Source: Accumulibacter sp. (GTDB lineage: Bacteria; Pseudomonadota; Gammaproteobacteria; Burkholderiales; Rhodocyclaceae). From it: a stretch of DNA of 53,316 nt. The DNA lies in assembly GCF_023806625.1 (NCBI RefSeq), contig NZ_JAMTDX010000001.1, positions 1 to 53,316 on the forward strand, written 5' to 3'. Of this stretch, positions 1 to 9,102 are shown one piece after another. The translations under genes and the position numbers were made by a program. The first letter of the stretch is position 1, and the number at the start of each line of letters is the position of its first letter. The notes beneath the pieces are model-generated. The model did no database searches. It had not been told where the DNA came from and was given only the letters and a program-made list of their open reading frames with translations.

Positions 1-208
1 TCACCCCGGCAGGCTCGCCACGTGAGCTTGCTGAACATTGTGGCTAATCAAGTCTGGTTTTGCTGACCTCGCTTGCCCAAACCGGCGTCGCGCAGCAGGC
101 ACCGGTTCTAACGGTACCCGCGAACTGATCGGGCCGGGAGGCTCGCTCGCAGCGTCGGTGAGCCGATGCCCCCGGCAGCCGGGCGAGGAGCCGTCGCCGA
201 CCGGTTCG

Positions 209-1135
209 TCAATACACCTCCGGCACGTGCTTCAGCGGCAGGTGGGGTTCGCGGTAGTCGCCGGGCTTCTGTCGTTTGGGCAGCGTGATTTTCGGCTGCT
301 TGACGACCTCGTAGGGAATCGAGTTCAGGATGTGCCGGATGATGTTCAGGCGCACCCGCTTCTTGTCGTTCGAATTGGCGACGAACCACGGGGCCCACTC
401 GGTGTCGGTTTCGCGCAACATGTCGTCGCGCGCGCGCGAGTAGTCGTACCAGCGCTTGTACGACTCGAGGTCCATCGGCGAGAGCTTCCACTGCTTGCGC
501 GGGTCGGTAATCCGCTGTTCGAGGCGGCGCGTCTGCTCGTCCATGTCGACCTCGAGCCAGAACTTGAGCAGGATGATCTTGTTGTGCACCATCATCTTCT
601 CGAACCAGGGAGCGATCCTGAGGAAGCCTTCAACCTGCTCTTCGGTCGCGAAGCCCATCACGCGTTCGACACCGGCTCGGTTGTACCAGCTGCGGTCGAA
701 GATCACCACCTCGCCGGCAGCCGGGAAGTGGGGCAGGTAACGCTGGACGTACATCTGCGATTTTTCGCGGTCGGACGGAGCGGGCAGCGCGACGACACGG
801 AAGACGCGCGGACTGACGCGCCCGGTGATCGCCTTGATCGTCCCGCCCTTGCCGGCCGCGTCACGACCTTCGAAGACGATGATCACCTTGAGCCCTTGCG
901 CGATCACCCAGGACTGCAGGTGGACGATCTCGGCCTCGAGCTTCTCGAGTTCCTTGAGATAGTCGCGGCTGGACATCTTCTTCGGCGGCTTGGCCTCGAC
1001 CTTGGCCGATGCCTCGGCGCTGCTCCCGGCTTCGCCCTCCTGGGGCTCCTCGACGGCGGTCGTTGCGAACGCCAGGTCGGGGTTGATGATCGCTTGCGCC
1101 TTTGCTTTCTTGCCTGCCTTGCCCTTCTTGGCCAT
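209..1135 (-). CDS. ppk2: Polyphosphate kinase 2 (PPK2 family)
   Basis: A 308-residue cytosolic kinase that transfers phosphate between polyphosphate and nucleoside diphosphates or monophosphates. The first ~55 residues are a Lys/Ala/Glu-rich low-complexity tail. The P-loop-like core follows, with a Walker A motif (GRDAAGKGG, about residues 91-99), the lid/Walker B stretch FDRSWYNRAG near residue 147, and the C-terminal WYDYSRARD and WFVANSNDKKR blocks typical of one-domain PPK2. Length fits the family. The start is supported by GGAG seven bases upstream of the ATG. It is alone on its strand here, downstream of the efflux operon but about 115 bases away. Whether it favours ADP, GDP or AMP cannot be decided by eye. 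The family call is secure; the link to a polyphosphate-accumulating lifestyle is inference. Confidence 0.93.
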   Translation of the reverse strand: MAKKGKAGKKAKAQAIINPDLAFATTAVEEPQEGEAGSSAEASAKVEAKPPKKMSSRDYLKELEKLEAEIVHLQSWVIAQGLKVIIVFEGRDAAGKGGTIKAITGRVSPRVFRVVALPAPSDREKSQMYVQRYLPHFPAAGEVVIFDRSWYNRAGVERVMGFATEEQVEGFLRIAPWFEKMMVHNKIILLKFWLEVDMDEQTRRLEQRITDPRKQWKLSPMDLESYKRWYDYSRARDDMLRETDTEWAPWFVANSNDKKRVRLNIIRHILNSIPYEVVKQPKITLPKRQKPGDYREPHLPLKHVPEVY

Positions 1136-1251
1136 GGTTCACTCCTTCATCAGATGTTACCGGTGCGCCGGCATTTCGCCCCGGCCGACGCGGGGGCTGG
1201 GTGCGCGTCTTCCCGCCGCGCTCGGCGGCAGATTCCCCGCGGTGAGCGTGC

Positions 1252-2670
1252 TTACTCGCCGCGGCTCGCGGTGGTCAATCGGTCGGCTTCGACGACCCAG
1301 CCGCCGCCGATCGCCTTGTACAGGTTGACCATCGCCTGGAACTGGATGCCCTGCGTCTGGGCGTATTGCAGCTGGGCGTTGAACAGGCTGCGCTCGGCGT
1401 CGAGCACTTCGATGAAGCTGGTGTAGCCGTTGTCGTAGCGCAGCCGTGCGGTCGCCGCGTACTCCTCGAGTGCGGTTACCTGGCGCTTCTGCGCGCGCAA
1501 CTGCTCACGAGTCTGAGCCTGGTCGACGAGCGCGTCGTTGACCTCCCGGAAGCCCTGCTGGATCGCCTTCTGGTAGGCGAACAGCGCCTGCTGCTGGCCG
1601 GCTTCGGCGGCCTGGACCTGGCCGGCGATCGCCCCGCCGGTGAAGATCGGCATGGTGATCGGCGCGGCGTACTGCCAGACCTTCGACTGGCTGTCGAACA
1701 GGTTGCCCAGGCTCGTGCTGCTGAAGCCGAAAAGCCCGGTCAGCGAAATCGTCGGGAAATACTGCGCCTTGGCGGCGCCGATCAGCGCGTTGGCGGCGAT
1801 CAGCTTCTGCTCCGCCTCGAGGATGTCCGGCCTCCGTTCGAGGAGATCCGACGGCAATCCTTGGGGGATTCCCGGGAGGATCAGCTCGTCGATCGTCTTG
1901 CCGCGCGGGATCGCTTCGGGATTGCGTCCGAGCAGCACCGACAGGCCGTTCTCCTGCTGGGCGATGGCCTTCTCCAGCGCCGGGATCGTCGCCAGCGCTT
2001 CCTCGTACTGCGACCGGTTCTGGCTCAGTTCGAGGAGCGAGATGATTCCGCCTTCGAAGCGCAGCTTGAAGATCTCGTACGATTCGCCGCGTGCCTTCGC
2101 CGTCGCCTGGGCGATTTCGAGCTGGCGGTCGAGGTCGCGCAGGTTGATGTACGCGCCGGAGACGCTGCCGACGAGGGTCAGGATCACTGCCCGGCGCGCC
2201 TCGTCGCTGCCCAGAAGTTGCGCGCGGGCGGCCTCGGTCTGCCGGCGAATCCGGCCCCAGAGGTCGATCTCCCAGCTCGCGTTGAGCACCGCCGTATAGC
2301 TGTTGTAGACCTTCGCAGCGCCGGCGCCGACGACCACCGCCGAGACGTCGCGCTGGCGGCTGGCATCGTAGCGGGCGCCGACCTGCGGGAAGAGATCCGA
2401 GCGCACGAAGCCGTAGCGCCCGGCGAACTCGTCGACCCGCGCGCTGGCGATCAGCAGGTCACGGTTCTCGCGCAAGGCGGTGCCGATCAGCTCGTTGAGC
2501 ACCGGGTCGCCGAACTGCTCCCACCATGCGGTATTGGCGAGATCGCGAGCAGCCGGTTCGCTGAGCCGCCAGCCGGCCGGAGTGTCGACGGTCGGGCGCA
2601 CGTAGTCCGGGCCGACCATGCAGCCACTGGCGAGCAGGGCGAGCAGGGCGATTGCGCTTGGCTTATGCAT
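1252..2670 (-). CDS. RND efflux outer-membrane channel lipoprotein (NodT/OprM family)
   Basis: A 472-residue outer-membrane factor that forms the TolC-like exit duct of a tripartite RND pump. It starts with a lipoprotein signal peptide ending in a lipobox (LLASGC), so Cys17 should be lipidated. The two repeated outer-membrane efflux protein domains follow, recognisable by GGIISLLELSQNRSQYEEA near residue 205, LLERRPDILEAEQ near residue 280 and RYDNGYTSFIEVLDAERSL near the C terminus. Length is normal for OprM/CusC. The ATG overlaps the end of the RND permease gene by 8 bases, so the two are translationally coupled as the last gene of a three-gene operon. Substrate is unknown. Confidence 0.93.
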   Translation of the reverse strand: MHKPSAIALLALLASGCMVGPDYVRPTVDTPAGWRLSEPAARDLANTAWWEQFGDPVLNELIGTALRENRDLLIASARVDEFAGRYGFVRSDLFPQVGARYDASRQRDVSAVVVGAGAAKVYNSYTAVLNASWEIDLWGRIRRQTEAARAQLLGSDEARRAVILTLVGSVSGAYINLRDLDRQLEIAQATAKARGESYEIFKLRFEGGIISLLELSQNRSQYEEALATIPALEKAIAQQENGLSVLLGRNPEAIPRGKTIDELILPGIPQGLPSDLLERRPDILEAEQKLIAANALIGAAKAQYFPTISLTGLFGFSSTSLGNLFDSQSKVWQYAAPITMPIFTGGAIAGQVQAAEAGQQQALFAYQKAIQQGFREVNDALVDQAQTREQLRAQKRQVTALEEYAATARLRYDNGYTSFIEVLDAERSLFNAQLQYAQTQGIQFQAMVNLYKAIGGGWVVEADRLTTASRGE

Positions 2671-5600
2671 GGTCGTCTCCCTGCTTGCCGTCGCTCGATG
2701 CCTCGTCAGCCGCGTGCCTCTCTGAGACGTCGGTCCGGCCGCGGTGGCTGAGCCGCTCGACGACGTAGAAGGTCACCGGAATCAGGAAGATGGCCAAGCC
2801 GGTTGCGGCGAGCATGCCGCCGATGACGGCGCCACCCATCACCTGCCGGGAGATGGCGCCGGAACCGCTGGCGAGCGCCAATGGAACGCAGCCGAGGATG
2901 AAGGCGAACGAAGTCATCAGGATCGGCCGCAGGCGCAGCTGCGCCCCCTTGAGCGTCGCGTCCGCCAGGGACAGCTCGCCCTTTTCGTATTCCATCTTGG
3001 CGAATTCGACGATCAGGATGGCGTTCTTGGCGGCGAGGCCGATCAGCATCACCAGCCCGATCTGCGCGTAAACATTGAGTTCCTGCCCGCGCAAGAGCAG
3101 CGCCGCGAACGCGCCGGCGACGGCGATCGGAGTCCCGAGCAGCACCGAGAACGGCAGCGACCAGCTTTCGTACTGGGCGGCGAGGATCAGGAAGACGCAG
3201 AGCAGCGAGAAGGCGAAGATGGCGATCGGCGAGACGCCTTGAGCGGCTTTCTGCTCCTGGAAGGACATGCCCGAGTAGTCGAAGCCCATTTCACCGGGCA
3301 TGGTCTCGTGGAAGACCTCTTCCAGCGCGCGCATGACCTGTGCCGAGCTGTAGCCGGGCGCTGCCGAGGCGTTGATCTGCGCGCTGCGATACAGGTTGAA
3401 GCGCATCGTGAACTCGGGCCCGGCGATGCTGCGGATCGACGTCAGCGCCGCCAGCGGGACCGGCTGGCCATCCTTGTTGCGGACATAGAACTGCCCGACA
3501 TTGCCGATGTCGTTGCGGAACTCGCCCTCGGACTGGATGTAGACCTGCCACTGGCGGCCGAAGCGGTTGAAATAGTTGATGAAGCCGCTGCCGAGGAAGG
3601 ACTGCAGTGTCTGGTAAACGTCCTTGATGTTGACCCCCTGCTTGAGCACCTTGTCGCGGTCGACGTCGATGAACAGCTGTGGCACCACCGGGCGGAATGT
3701 CGACGTCACGCTGGACAGTTCGGGACGCTTGCGCGCCGCTTCGAGGAACCTGGTCGTCTGTTCGGAGAGGAAAGCGATGTCCTTGCCGGCGCGGTCCTGC
3801 AGGATGAACGTGGCGCCGCCCGAGACACCGACCCCCTGGATGGCCGGTGGCGGAAAGGCGAAGCCGATGGCCCCGCTGATCCCGCCCAGCCGCTTCGAGA
3901 GTTCGGCCTTGATCGCCCCGTACTGTTCCTCCGGCTTCTTGCGCTTCGACCATTCCTCGAAGGTGATGAAGAAGAAGGCGCTATACGTGTTCTGCACCTG
4001 GCTCAGCATGCTGTAGCCGACGACCGTCGTCACGTACCTGACGCCCGGGACTTCCCTGATCAGGTCTTCGGCCTGGCGGGCGATCTCCGAGGTGCGTTGC
4101 AGCGACCCCGCATCCGGAAGCTGCACACCGGCGAAGACGTAGCCCTGGTCCTCGTCGGGCAGGAATCCGGCCGGCAGCGTCTTGCCGAACAGTCCGGCGA
4201 GGGCGGCGACGCCGACGAGGAAGATCAGGCTGAGGACGCTCTTGCGGATGGCCAGGCGGCAGACGCCGACATAACCGCCGGTGACCCGGCCGAAAACCTC
4301 GTTGAAGCGGTCGTAGAACTTCTGCAGGAGCCCGGTTCCCTTGACCTTGGGGCGGAGCAGGAGGGCGCACAGTGCCGGGCTCAGGGTCAGCGCATTGAAC
4401 GCCGAGATGATCACGGAAATCGCGATGGTCACCGCGAACTGCTGGTAGAGCTGGCCGGTGATCCCGGGGATGAAGGCGGTCGGGACGAAGACGGCGGCAA
4501 GGATGATGGCGATGGCGATCACCGGGCCGGTCACCTCGCTCATCGCCTTGAGGGTCGCGTCCTTCGGCGACAGCCCGTGCTCGATGTGGTGCTCGACCGC
4601 CTCGACGACGACGATCGCGTCGTCGACGACGAGGCCGATCGCCAGGACCAGGCCGAACAACGACAGCGTGTTGATCGAGAAACCGAACAGCGGGAAGAGC
4701 ATGAAGGTGCCGACCAGCGACACCGGCACGGCGAGCAGCGGGATCAGCGTCGCCCGCCAGCCCTGCAGGAAGATGAACACGACGATGATCACCAGCACCA
4801 GCGCCTCGAACAGCGTGTGCTCGATTTCCTTGATTCCCTCGGTGACCGAGAGGGTCGTGTCCAGTGCGATGACGTAGTCGAGGTCGGGCGGGAAGCCCTG
4901 CTTGATCTTCTCCATCAGCGCCTTGGCGCCGTTCGCGGCATCGAGGGCGTTGGCTCCGGGGATCTGGTAGAGGGCGATCAGTGCCGCCGGCTTGCCGTTC
5001 AGCCGCCCTTCCATGTTGTAGGTCTGGGCGCCGAGTTCGATCCGGGCGACGTCCGAAACGCGGACGATCGAGCCGTCCGGGTTGGCGCGCAGGACGACCT
5101 TTCCGAAGTCTTCCTCGGTGACCAGCCGGCCCTGCGCGCGCACCGCGTAGGTGAATTCCTGGCCGCGCGGCACCGGCTCGGCGCCGACCTGGCCCGCCGG
5201 GTTGACGGTGTTCTGGTTCTGGATGGCGTTGATGATCTCGGGAACCGTGATGTTCAGCTTGGCCAGCACGTCGGGCCGCACCCACAGGCGCATCGCGTAT
5301 TGTCCGGCACCGAAGACGGTGACGCTGGCGATCCCCTTGACCCGCGTCATCTGGTCGTTGATGTTGATGTACGAGTAGTTGGCGAGAAAGATGTTGTCGT
5401 AGGTGCCGTTCGGCGAGTAGAGCGCGAACATGATCAGCGGCGACGAGGTCGACTTCTGGACCGTCACGCCGTAGTTGCGCACGTCCGAGGGCAGTTGTGA
5501 CTCGGCCTGTCCCTCGCGCATCTGCGCGAGAAGCTGGTCGGTGTTGGCGTCGGTGCCCAGCGCGAAGTTGACGTACAGCGTCGATTGGCCGTTGTTGGCG

Positions 5601-5845
5601 TTGATCGAGTACATGTAGTCCATGTTATCGACGCCGGACATCTGCTGCTCGATCGGGGTGGCTACGGCCTGTTCGACAGTCAGGGCGTCGGCGCCGGTGT
5701 AGGTGCTGTTGACCTGGATCTGTGGCGGCACGATGTTCGGGAACTGCGCGATCGGCAGCCCGGACATCGCGACGAGGCCGACGATGGTCATCAGGATCGA
5801 GATGACCATGGCGACGATCGGCCGGTTGATGAAGAACCTGGACAT
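2663..5845 (-). CDS. RND multidrug efflux permease (HAE1/AcrB family)
   Basis: A 1060-residue inner-membrane proton/drug antiporter of the hydrophobe/amphiphile efflux class. It begins MSRFFINRPIVAMVIS, a typical HAE1 N terminus with TM1. Two large periplasmic loops separate twelve expected membrane helices. The paired aspartates of the proton relay are present in TM4 (IGLVVDDAIVVVE, near residue 405). The gloop and porter blocks (GVSGGATFILQDR, MSFQEQKAAQGVSP) are intact. The C-terminal tail is rich in charged residues. It lies 6 bases downstream of the membrane-fusion gene and overlaps the outer-membrane gene. No local regulator (TetR or MarR) is adjacent, so control of the pump is not visible here. 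Aromatic and hydrophobic drugs or solvents are the usual substrates of the class. Confidence 0.96.
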   Translation of the reverse strand: MSRFFINRPIVAMVISILMTIVGLVAMSGLPIAQFPNIVPPQIQVNSTYTGADALTVEQAVATPIEQQMSGVDNMDYMYSINANNGQSTLYVNFALGTDANTDQLLAQMREGQAESQLPSDVRNYGVTVQKSTSSPLIMFALYSPNGTYDNIFLANYSYININDQMTRVKGIASVTVFGAGQYAMRLWVRPDVLAKLNITVPEIINAIQNQNTVNPAGQVGAEPVPRGQEFTYAVRAQGRLVTEEDFGKVVLRANPDGSIVRVSDVARIELGAQTYNMEGRLNGKPAALIALYQIPGANALDAANGAKALMEKIKQGFPPDLDYVIALDTTLSVTEGIKEIEHTLFEALVLVIIVVFIFLQGWRATLIPLLAVPVSLVGTFMLFPLFGFSINTLSLFGLVLAIGLVVDDAIVVVEAVEHHIEHGLSPKDATLKAMSEVTGPVIAIAIILAAVFVPTAFIPGITGQLYQQFAVTIAISVIISAFNALTLSPALCALLLRPKVKGTGLLQKFYDRFNEVFGRVTGGYVGVCRLAIRKSVLSLIFLVGVAALAGLFGKTLPAGFLPDEDQGYVFAGVQLPDAGSLQRTSEIARQAEDLIREVPGVRYVTTVVGYSMLSQVQNTYSAFFFITFEEWSKRKKPEEQYGAIKAELSKRLGGISGAIGFAFPPPAIQGVGVSGGATFILQDRAGKDIAFLSEQTTRFLEAARKRPELSSVTSTFRPVVPQLFIDVDRDKVLKQGVNIKDVYQTLQSFLGSGFINYFNRFGRQWQVYIQSEGEFRNDIGNVGQFYVRNKDGQPVPLAALTSIRSIAGPEFTMRFNLYRSAQINASAAPGYSSAQVMRALEEVFHETMPGEMGFDYSGMSFQEQKAAQGVSPIAIFAFSLLCVFLILAAQYESWSLPFSVLLGTPIAVAGAFAALLLRGQELNVYAQIGLVMLIGLAAKNAILIVEFAKMEYEKGELSLADATLKGAQLRLRPILMTSFAFILGCVPLALASGSGAISRQVMGGAVIGGMLAATGLAIFLIPVTFYVVERLSHRGRTDVSERHAADEASSDGKQGDDHA

Positions 5846-5851
5846 GGCGGC

Positions 5852-7069
5852 CTATTCCTTCGCGGCGGGTGCGGCCGGTCCGGACGCGGGCTTGCCTGGG
5901 GTGCCCGCCGCCGGGGCAGCCAAGACGAACGGCTTCGTCTCGACGGTCATCCCCGGCCTGACTTTCTGCGTGCCCTCGGCGATCACCTTCTCGCCGGGCT
6001 TGAGGCCCTCGCTGATCAGCCAGTCGCTGCCGATCCGTTCTCCGGCAATGACCGTCCGGATGTCGACCTTGTTGTCGGGCCCGACGACGGCGACGAGATA
6101 CTTGCCCTGCATTTCCGTCACTGCGCGCTGCGGGATGAGCAGCGCACCCCTGGCCACCGCCATCGTCGCACGCACCTTGCCGTACTGGCCCGGACGCAAC
6201 AGGTTGTCGGGGTTCGGGAAAAGCGCCGCGATCTTGAACGTCCCGGTCATCGGATCGACCTGCCGGTTGAATACGGCGACCTTGCCCTGGTGTGGATAAA
6301 CCGAGCCGTCGACAAGGATCAGTTCCAGCGGCACGTTGTCCGGCCTGTTGCCCGACACGGCCGCTTCGCCGGCCAGCTTGAGGTATTCGCGCTCGCTGAG
6401 GTTGAAGTACACCTTGATCGGGTCGACCGACGAGACTGTGGTCAGTTCGGTCGGCATGCTCGGACTGAGCAGGTCACCGATCTGCGCCTTGGCGATTCCA
6501 GCGATGCCGGTGATCGGAGAAGTGATCCTGGTGAAGCCGAGATTCAGCTTCGCCGTCTTGAGGTTTGCGTCGGCGGCCTCGAGTTCGGCCTTGGCCGACT
6601 GGTAGGCGCCGGTCGAATCGTCGAGGTCTTTCTGGCTGACCGCGTTCTTCGCCGCCAGCGGCTTGATCCGGGCCAGGTTGGCCGCGGTCGTCTCGAGCCG
6701 TGCGGCCTTTTGCGCACGCACTCCCTTGGCCTCGTCGAGCGCCGCCTCGAAGGTGCGCGGGTCGATCTCGAAGAGCAACTGACCCTTCTGGATCAGGTCA
6801 CCCTCGCGGTAGTTCTGCTTGATCAGGTAGCCGGTCACCTGCGGACGGATCACCGCGTTGACGTTGCCGTCCATCGCGCCCACCCACTCCATGTAGATCG
6901 GCACGTCGCGCTGCGTCGCCTCGACGACCTCGACGACCGGTGTCGGCGGCGCCGCCGCCTTTTGCCGGTCGCAGGCAGCGGTCGATACGAGAGCGACAGC
7001 GGCCAGTACGACCGCTGTACGATGCAGGCTGCTTCGTGCAGCCAGGATTCGCGCGAACTTGGGGATCAT
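5852..7069 (-). CDS. RND efflux periplasmic adaptor (membrane fusion protein)
   Basis: A 405-residue adaptor lipoprotein that bridges the RND permease and the outer-membrane channel. An N-terminal hydrophobic segment ends in a lipobox-like STAAC near residue 33. The barrel-sandwich (lipoyl) halves flank an alpha-helical hairpin (about residues 100-170), followed by the beta-barrel domain containing VYFNLSEREYL. The C terminus is an Ala/Pro/Gly-rich tail. A GGAG site lies eight bases before the ATG. It is the first gene of the mfp-RND-OMF operon; the 266 bases upstream must hold its promoter, although no clear box was recognised. Family call is firm. Confidence 0.94.
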   Translation of the reverse strand: MIPKFARILAARSSLHRTAVVLAAVALVSTAACDRQKAAAPPTPVVEVVEATQRDVPIYMEWVGAMDGNVNAVIRPQVTGYLIKQNYREGDLIQKGQLLFEIDPRTFEAALDEAKGVRAQKAARLETTAANLARIKPLAAKNAVSQKDLDDSTGAYQSAKAELEAADANLKTAKLNLGFTRITSPITGIAGIAKAQIGDLLSPSMPTELTTVSSVDPIKVYFNLSEREYLKLAGEAAVSGNRPDNVPLELILVDGSVYPHQGKVAVFNRQVDPMTGTFKIAALFPNPDNLLRPGQYGKVRATMAVARGALLIPQRAVTEMQGKYLVAVVGPDNKVDIRTVIAGERIGSDWLISEGLKPGEKVIAEGTQKVRPGMTVETKPFVLAAPAAGTPGKPASGPAAPAAKE

Positions 7070-7335
7070 GACGGGCTCCTGCTAGAGCTGGGGTCGGCGC
7101 AGGCTTCTGCGCAGCTTCTACCGGCTGCCTGCGCCAGCACGGACGTCGGAGACGACCCGCTTGCGCTGCGCCCGACGAAATGGACGTGCGGCACCGGCTC
7201 AGCCAACGGCTGTCCAGAGAAAAATGCGCGGATTATCGGTCAAAGCGATCGGTCGGTCCAGCGGCGAGACGCATCGCCGGCAGCCCGCCCGGTTCCGCGG
7301 CAGGCTGCCGGCCGGGGCTTCGCGGCAGGGGCCGA

Positions 7336-7908
7336 TCACTTCTGGATGCGGGTGATCTTGTTGCCCTGGATGCCGAGGCCGGCCATCGCGCCGTGCTGGT
7401 CGAAGATGAACGCGTAGATCTGGTCCTGCATCGTCGTCGTAGTCACCGACCTGGCAAAACCCTCGTCGGCGACGACCACCGAAGGTCCGACACCGACTTC
7501 GAATCCGTCGCTGGCGTCGAGATAGCGCAGCGTTTCCTCGCTGAGGAAGAACAGCGCGTAGCCGTAATGCTGGGCGCCGGCCTGGAGGCCGAACGACGCG
7601 CCCGCGGTGTTGTAATAAGCGACGGCCTTGCCCGACCGGAAGAGAACACCTTCGCCGAACTGGCCACCGACGACGAGTCCGGCCTTGGTGATCGACGGGA
7701 AGACGAGGATCGCCACGGCCTGCTTCTGCAGCGCGCGGGCGCCGGGGGTCTTCGCGTAGAGACGCTGCAGTGCGGACTGGGCATCACGGCGAAGTTCCGC
7801 TGCACTGGCTGCCGAAGCGGCCTGCGGCAGTAGGCCAGCGGTGATCACGATGAGCGCAGCGACGGTGGCGAGGATGTGCCTGCGAAATTGACGGACGGCG
7901 ACGGTCAT
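7336..7908 (-). CDS. SYLF/Ysc84-type lipid-binding exported protein
   Basis: About 190 residues. The chosen ATG has a perfect AGGAGG upstream; an alternative start 23 codons earlier lacks a ribosome site and would bury the signal peptide. Residues 1-35 form a signal peptide ending in a likely AASA-A cleavage region. The mature part carries the SYLF-domain pattern: ARALQKQAVAILVFPSITKAG, then GGQFGEGVLF, ASFGLQAGAQHYGYALFF and the C-terminal IYAFIFDQHGAMAGLGIQG block. Bacterial members are periplasmic or outer-membrane associated and bind phosphoinositide-like lipids in eukaryotic homologues; the bacterial role is not settled. It has no obvious operon partner. Confidence 0.88.
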   Translation of the reverse strand: MTVAVRQFRRHILATVAALIVITAGLLPQAASAASAAELRRDAQSALQRLYAKTPGARALQKQAVAILVFPSITKAGLVVGGQFGEGVLFRSGKAVAYYNTAGASFGLQAGAQHYGYALFFLSEETLRYLDASDGFEVGVGPSVVVADEGFARSVTTTTMQDQIYAFIFDQHGAMAGLGIQGNKITRIQK

Positions 7909-8021
7909 CGGTATTCCTCCTGGAAAAGGGCATGTCACGGCTGTTCGCGCAAGCCTCGAATCGGCATTGTACGTCACCCGACACCGCGCCTCAGGGGATT
8001 CAGCGCTCCCCGCCGAAGCGG

Positions 8022-8747
8022 TCAGTCGTCCTTCAGCACTTGTCCGGCTCGTTCTGTTCGTCGCCAGAGACCGAGCAGCATCAATCCGGCACCGAGCAGG
8101 GCGAGCGTTTTCGGGACCGGAACCGGCCGTCCGTCACACACCGATGCGGGGTCGCGCAGGCAGACGTTGTCCAGGCGAGAGTCGTCGTTCGCGCTCTCGT
8201 CGCCCGTCTTCCAGTCGGCGTTGATCCAGATCCCGTCGACGTCGGCAAGGACGGTGCGGATGTACGTGTCCGAGGCACGGCCGAGGAAGGTGGTCAGCCA
8301 GCCTGCCGACGAGTCGAGCGCAAAGTCGTAGTGCGTGAAACCAGTCGTGTTCGGTGCCGTGGTCGGGATGAAGATCATGTCGCCACTTCGCGCCAGGATG
8401 GCGATGTTCGGGTACGGCATTCCCGGGTCGTTGGCGGCGTCACTCAGATCGTAGCTGATCGATCCGCCGAAGAATGCACTCCTGTTCCCGCCGTACGCGG
8501 GCGACGAGCGGAACGTGGTCCATGGGAAGACGTCGTAGGTCTGGATGAGTTGGCGGGCCGGGTCGTAATTGACCGGGCTGGCGACTGCCGGATCAATCGC
8601 AAACCACAGGCCCGTGCGCGTGATGCTGCCGGTGGTCCAGCCCTCGCCTCCGGTGTCGAAACGCGATTCGATCACCGCTGCAGAGGCCCCGGACATGGCG
8701 ACGATCAGGCAGGCGCCGGGAAGCAACGCGCGAGCGGTCTGGTTCAT
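8022..8747 (-). CDS. Exported protein with PEP-CTERM-like sorting tail
   Basis: About 241 residues from the ATG that follows AAGGAG with 7-base spacing. A signal peptide (cleaved near SGASA-A) is followed by a beta-rich domain beginning FDTGGEGWTTG, reminiscent of laminin-B/carbohydrate-binding folds. A C-terminal tripartite signal comes next: VPVPKTLALLGAGL, a hydrophobic helix and WRRTER. This matches the PEP-CTERM architecture (exosortase-dependent sorting in EPS-producing bacteria), but the usual Pro-Glu-Pro is replaced by Pro-Val-Pro/Val-Pro-Lys. Two cysteines lie just before the tail. It is a single gene with its own ribosome site. The exact role (matrix or floc surface protein) is inference. 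Confidence 0.75.
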   Translation of the reverse strand: MNQTARALLPGACLIVAMSGASAAVIESRFDTGGEGWTTGSITRTGLWFAIDPAVASPVNYDPARQLIQTYDVFPWTTFRSSPAYGGNRSAFFGGSISYDLSDAANDPGMPYPNIAILARSGDMIFIPTTAPNTTGFTHYDFALDSSAGWLTTFLGRASDTYIRTVLADVDGIWINADWKTGDESANDDSRLDNVCLRDPASVCDGRPVPVPKTLALLGAGLMLLGLWRRTERAGQVLKDD

Positions 8748-9102
8748 GTGGTGGCTCCTTTCGCTCAAGGGTGCGCCTCGATAAGGCGCGAAGGCGAAGC
8801 CGGCCGGCTCGACCGACTGACGTCGACCGCGACATCACCGACCCGCGGACACCGCAGATGCGCACCCGTTTTCGGAAATGTAGAATGTTTTCATACGCCT
8901 GACAAGCGGGCCGTGAAGTGCCACCGGACGCGGTTCGCGGGCTGAGCCGATTGACGGCAGCCGCCGGCTTCGCGATACTCAGGCGTCCTGGCTGATTTAA
9001 TGGTCGATTCGCGTTTTTGACGGGTTTCTCCACTGCAGCTTGCCGGCGGGTTGCCTGCCGTGATCCTGCAAGGCAGATGCTCATCGCTTCAGGAAGGCTG
9101 GA
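8748..9102. other. Intergenic region between divergent genes, no gene seen
   Basis: About 355 bases between the PEP-CTERM-like gene (minus) and the response regulator (plus). The stretch around 8868-8900 is clearly less GC-rich than the surroundings and could hold promoters for one or both genes. No convincing -35/-10 pair, sigma-54 element or PmrA-type box was found. No open frame with a ribosome site was seen. Confidence 0.4.

Noticed and set aside
2744-5500. A 918-codon open frame on the plus strand
   Set aside because: Antisense to the RND permease gene and made almost entirely of Asp/Glu/Arg/Gln-rich low-complexity sequence.
8900-8945. TGGCAC-like sigma-54 element upstream of the PEP-CTERM-like gene
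   Set aside because: The -12 position lacks the essential GC in TTGC at the right spacing.
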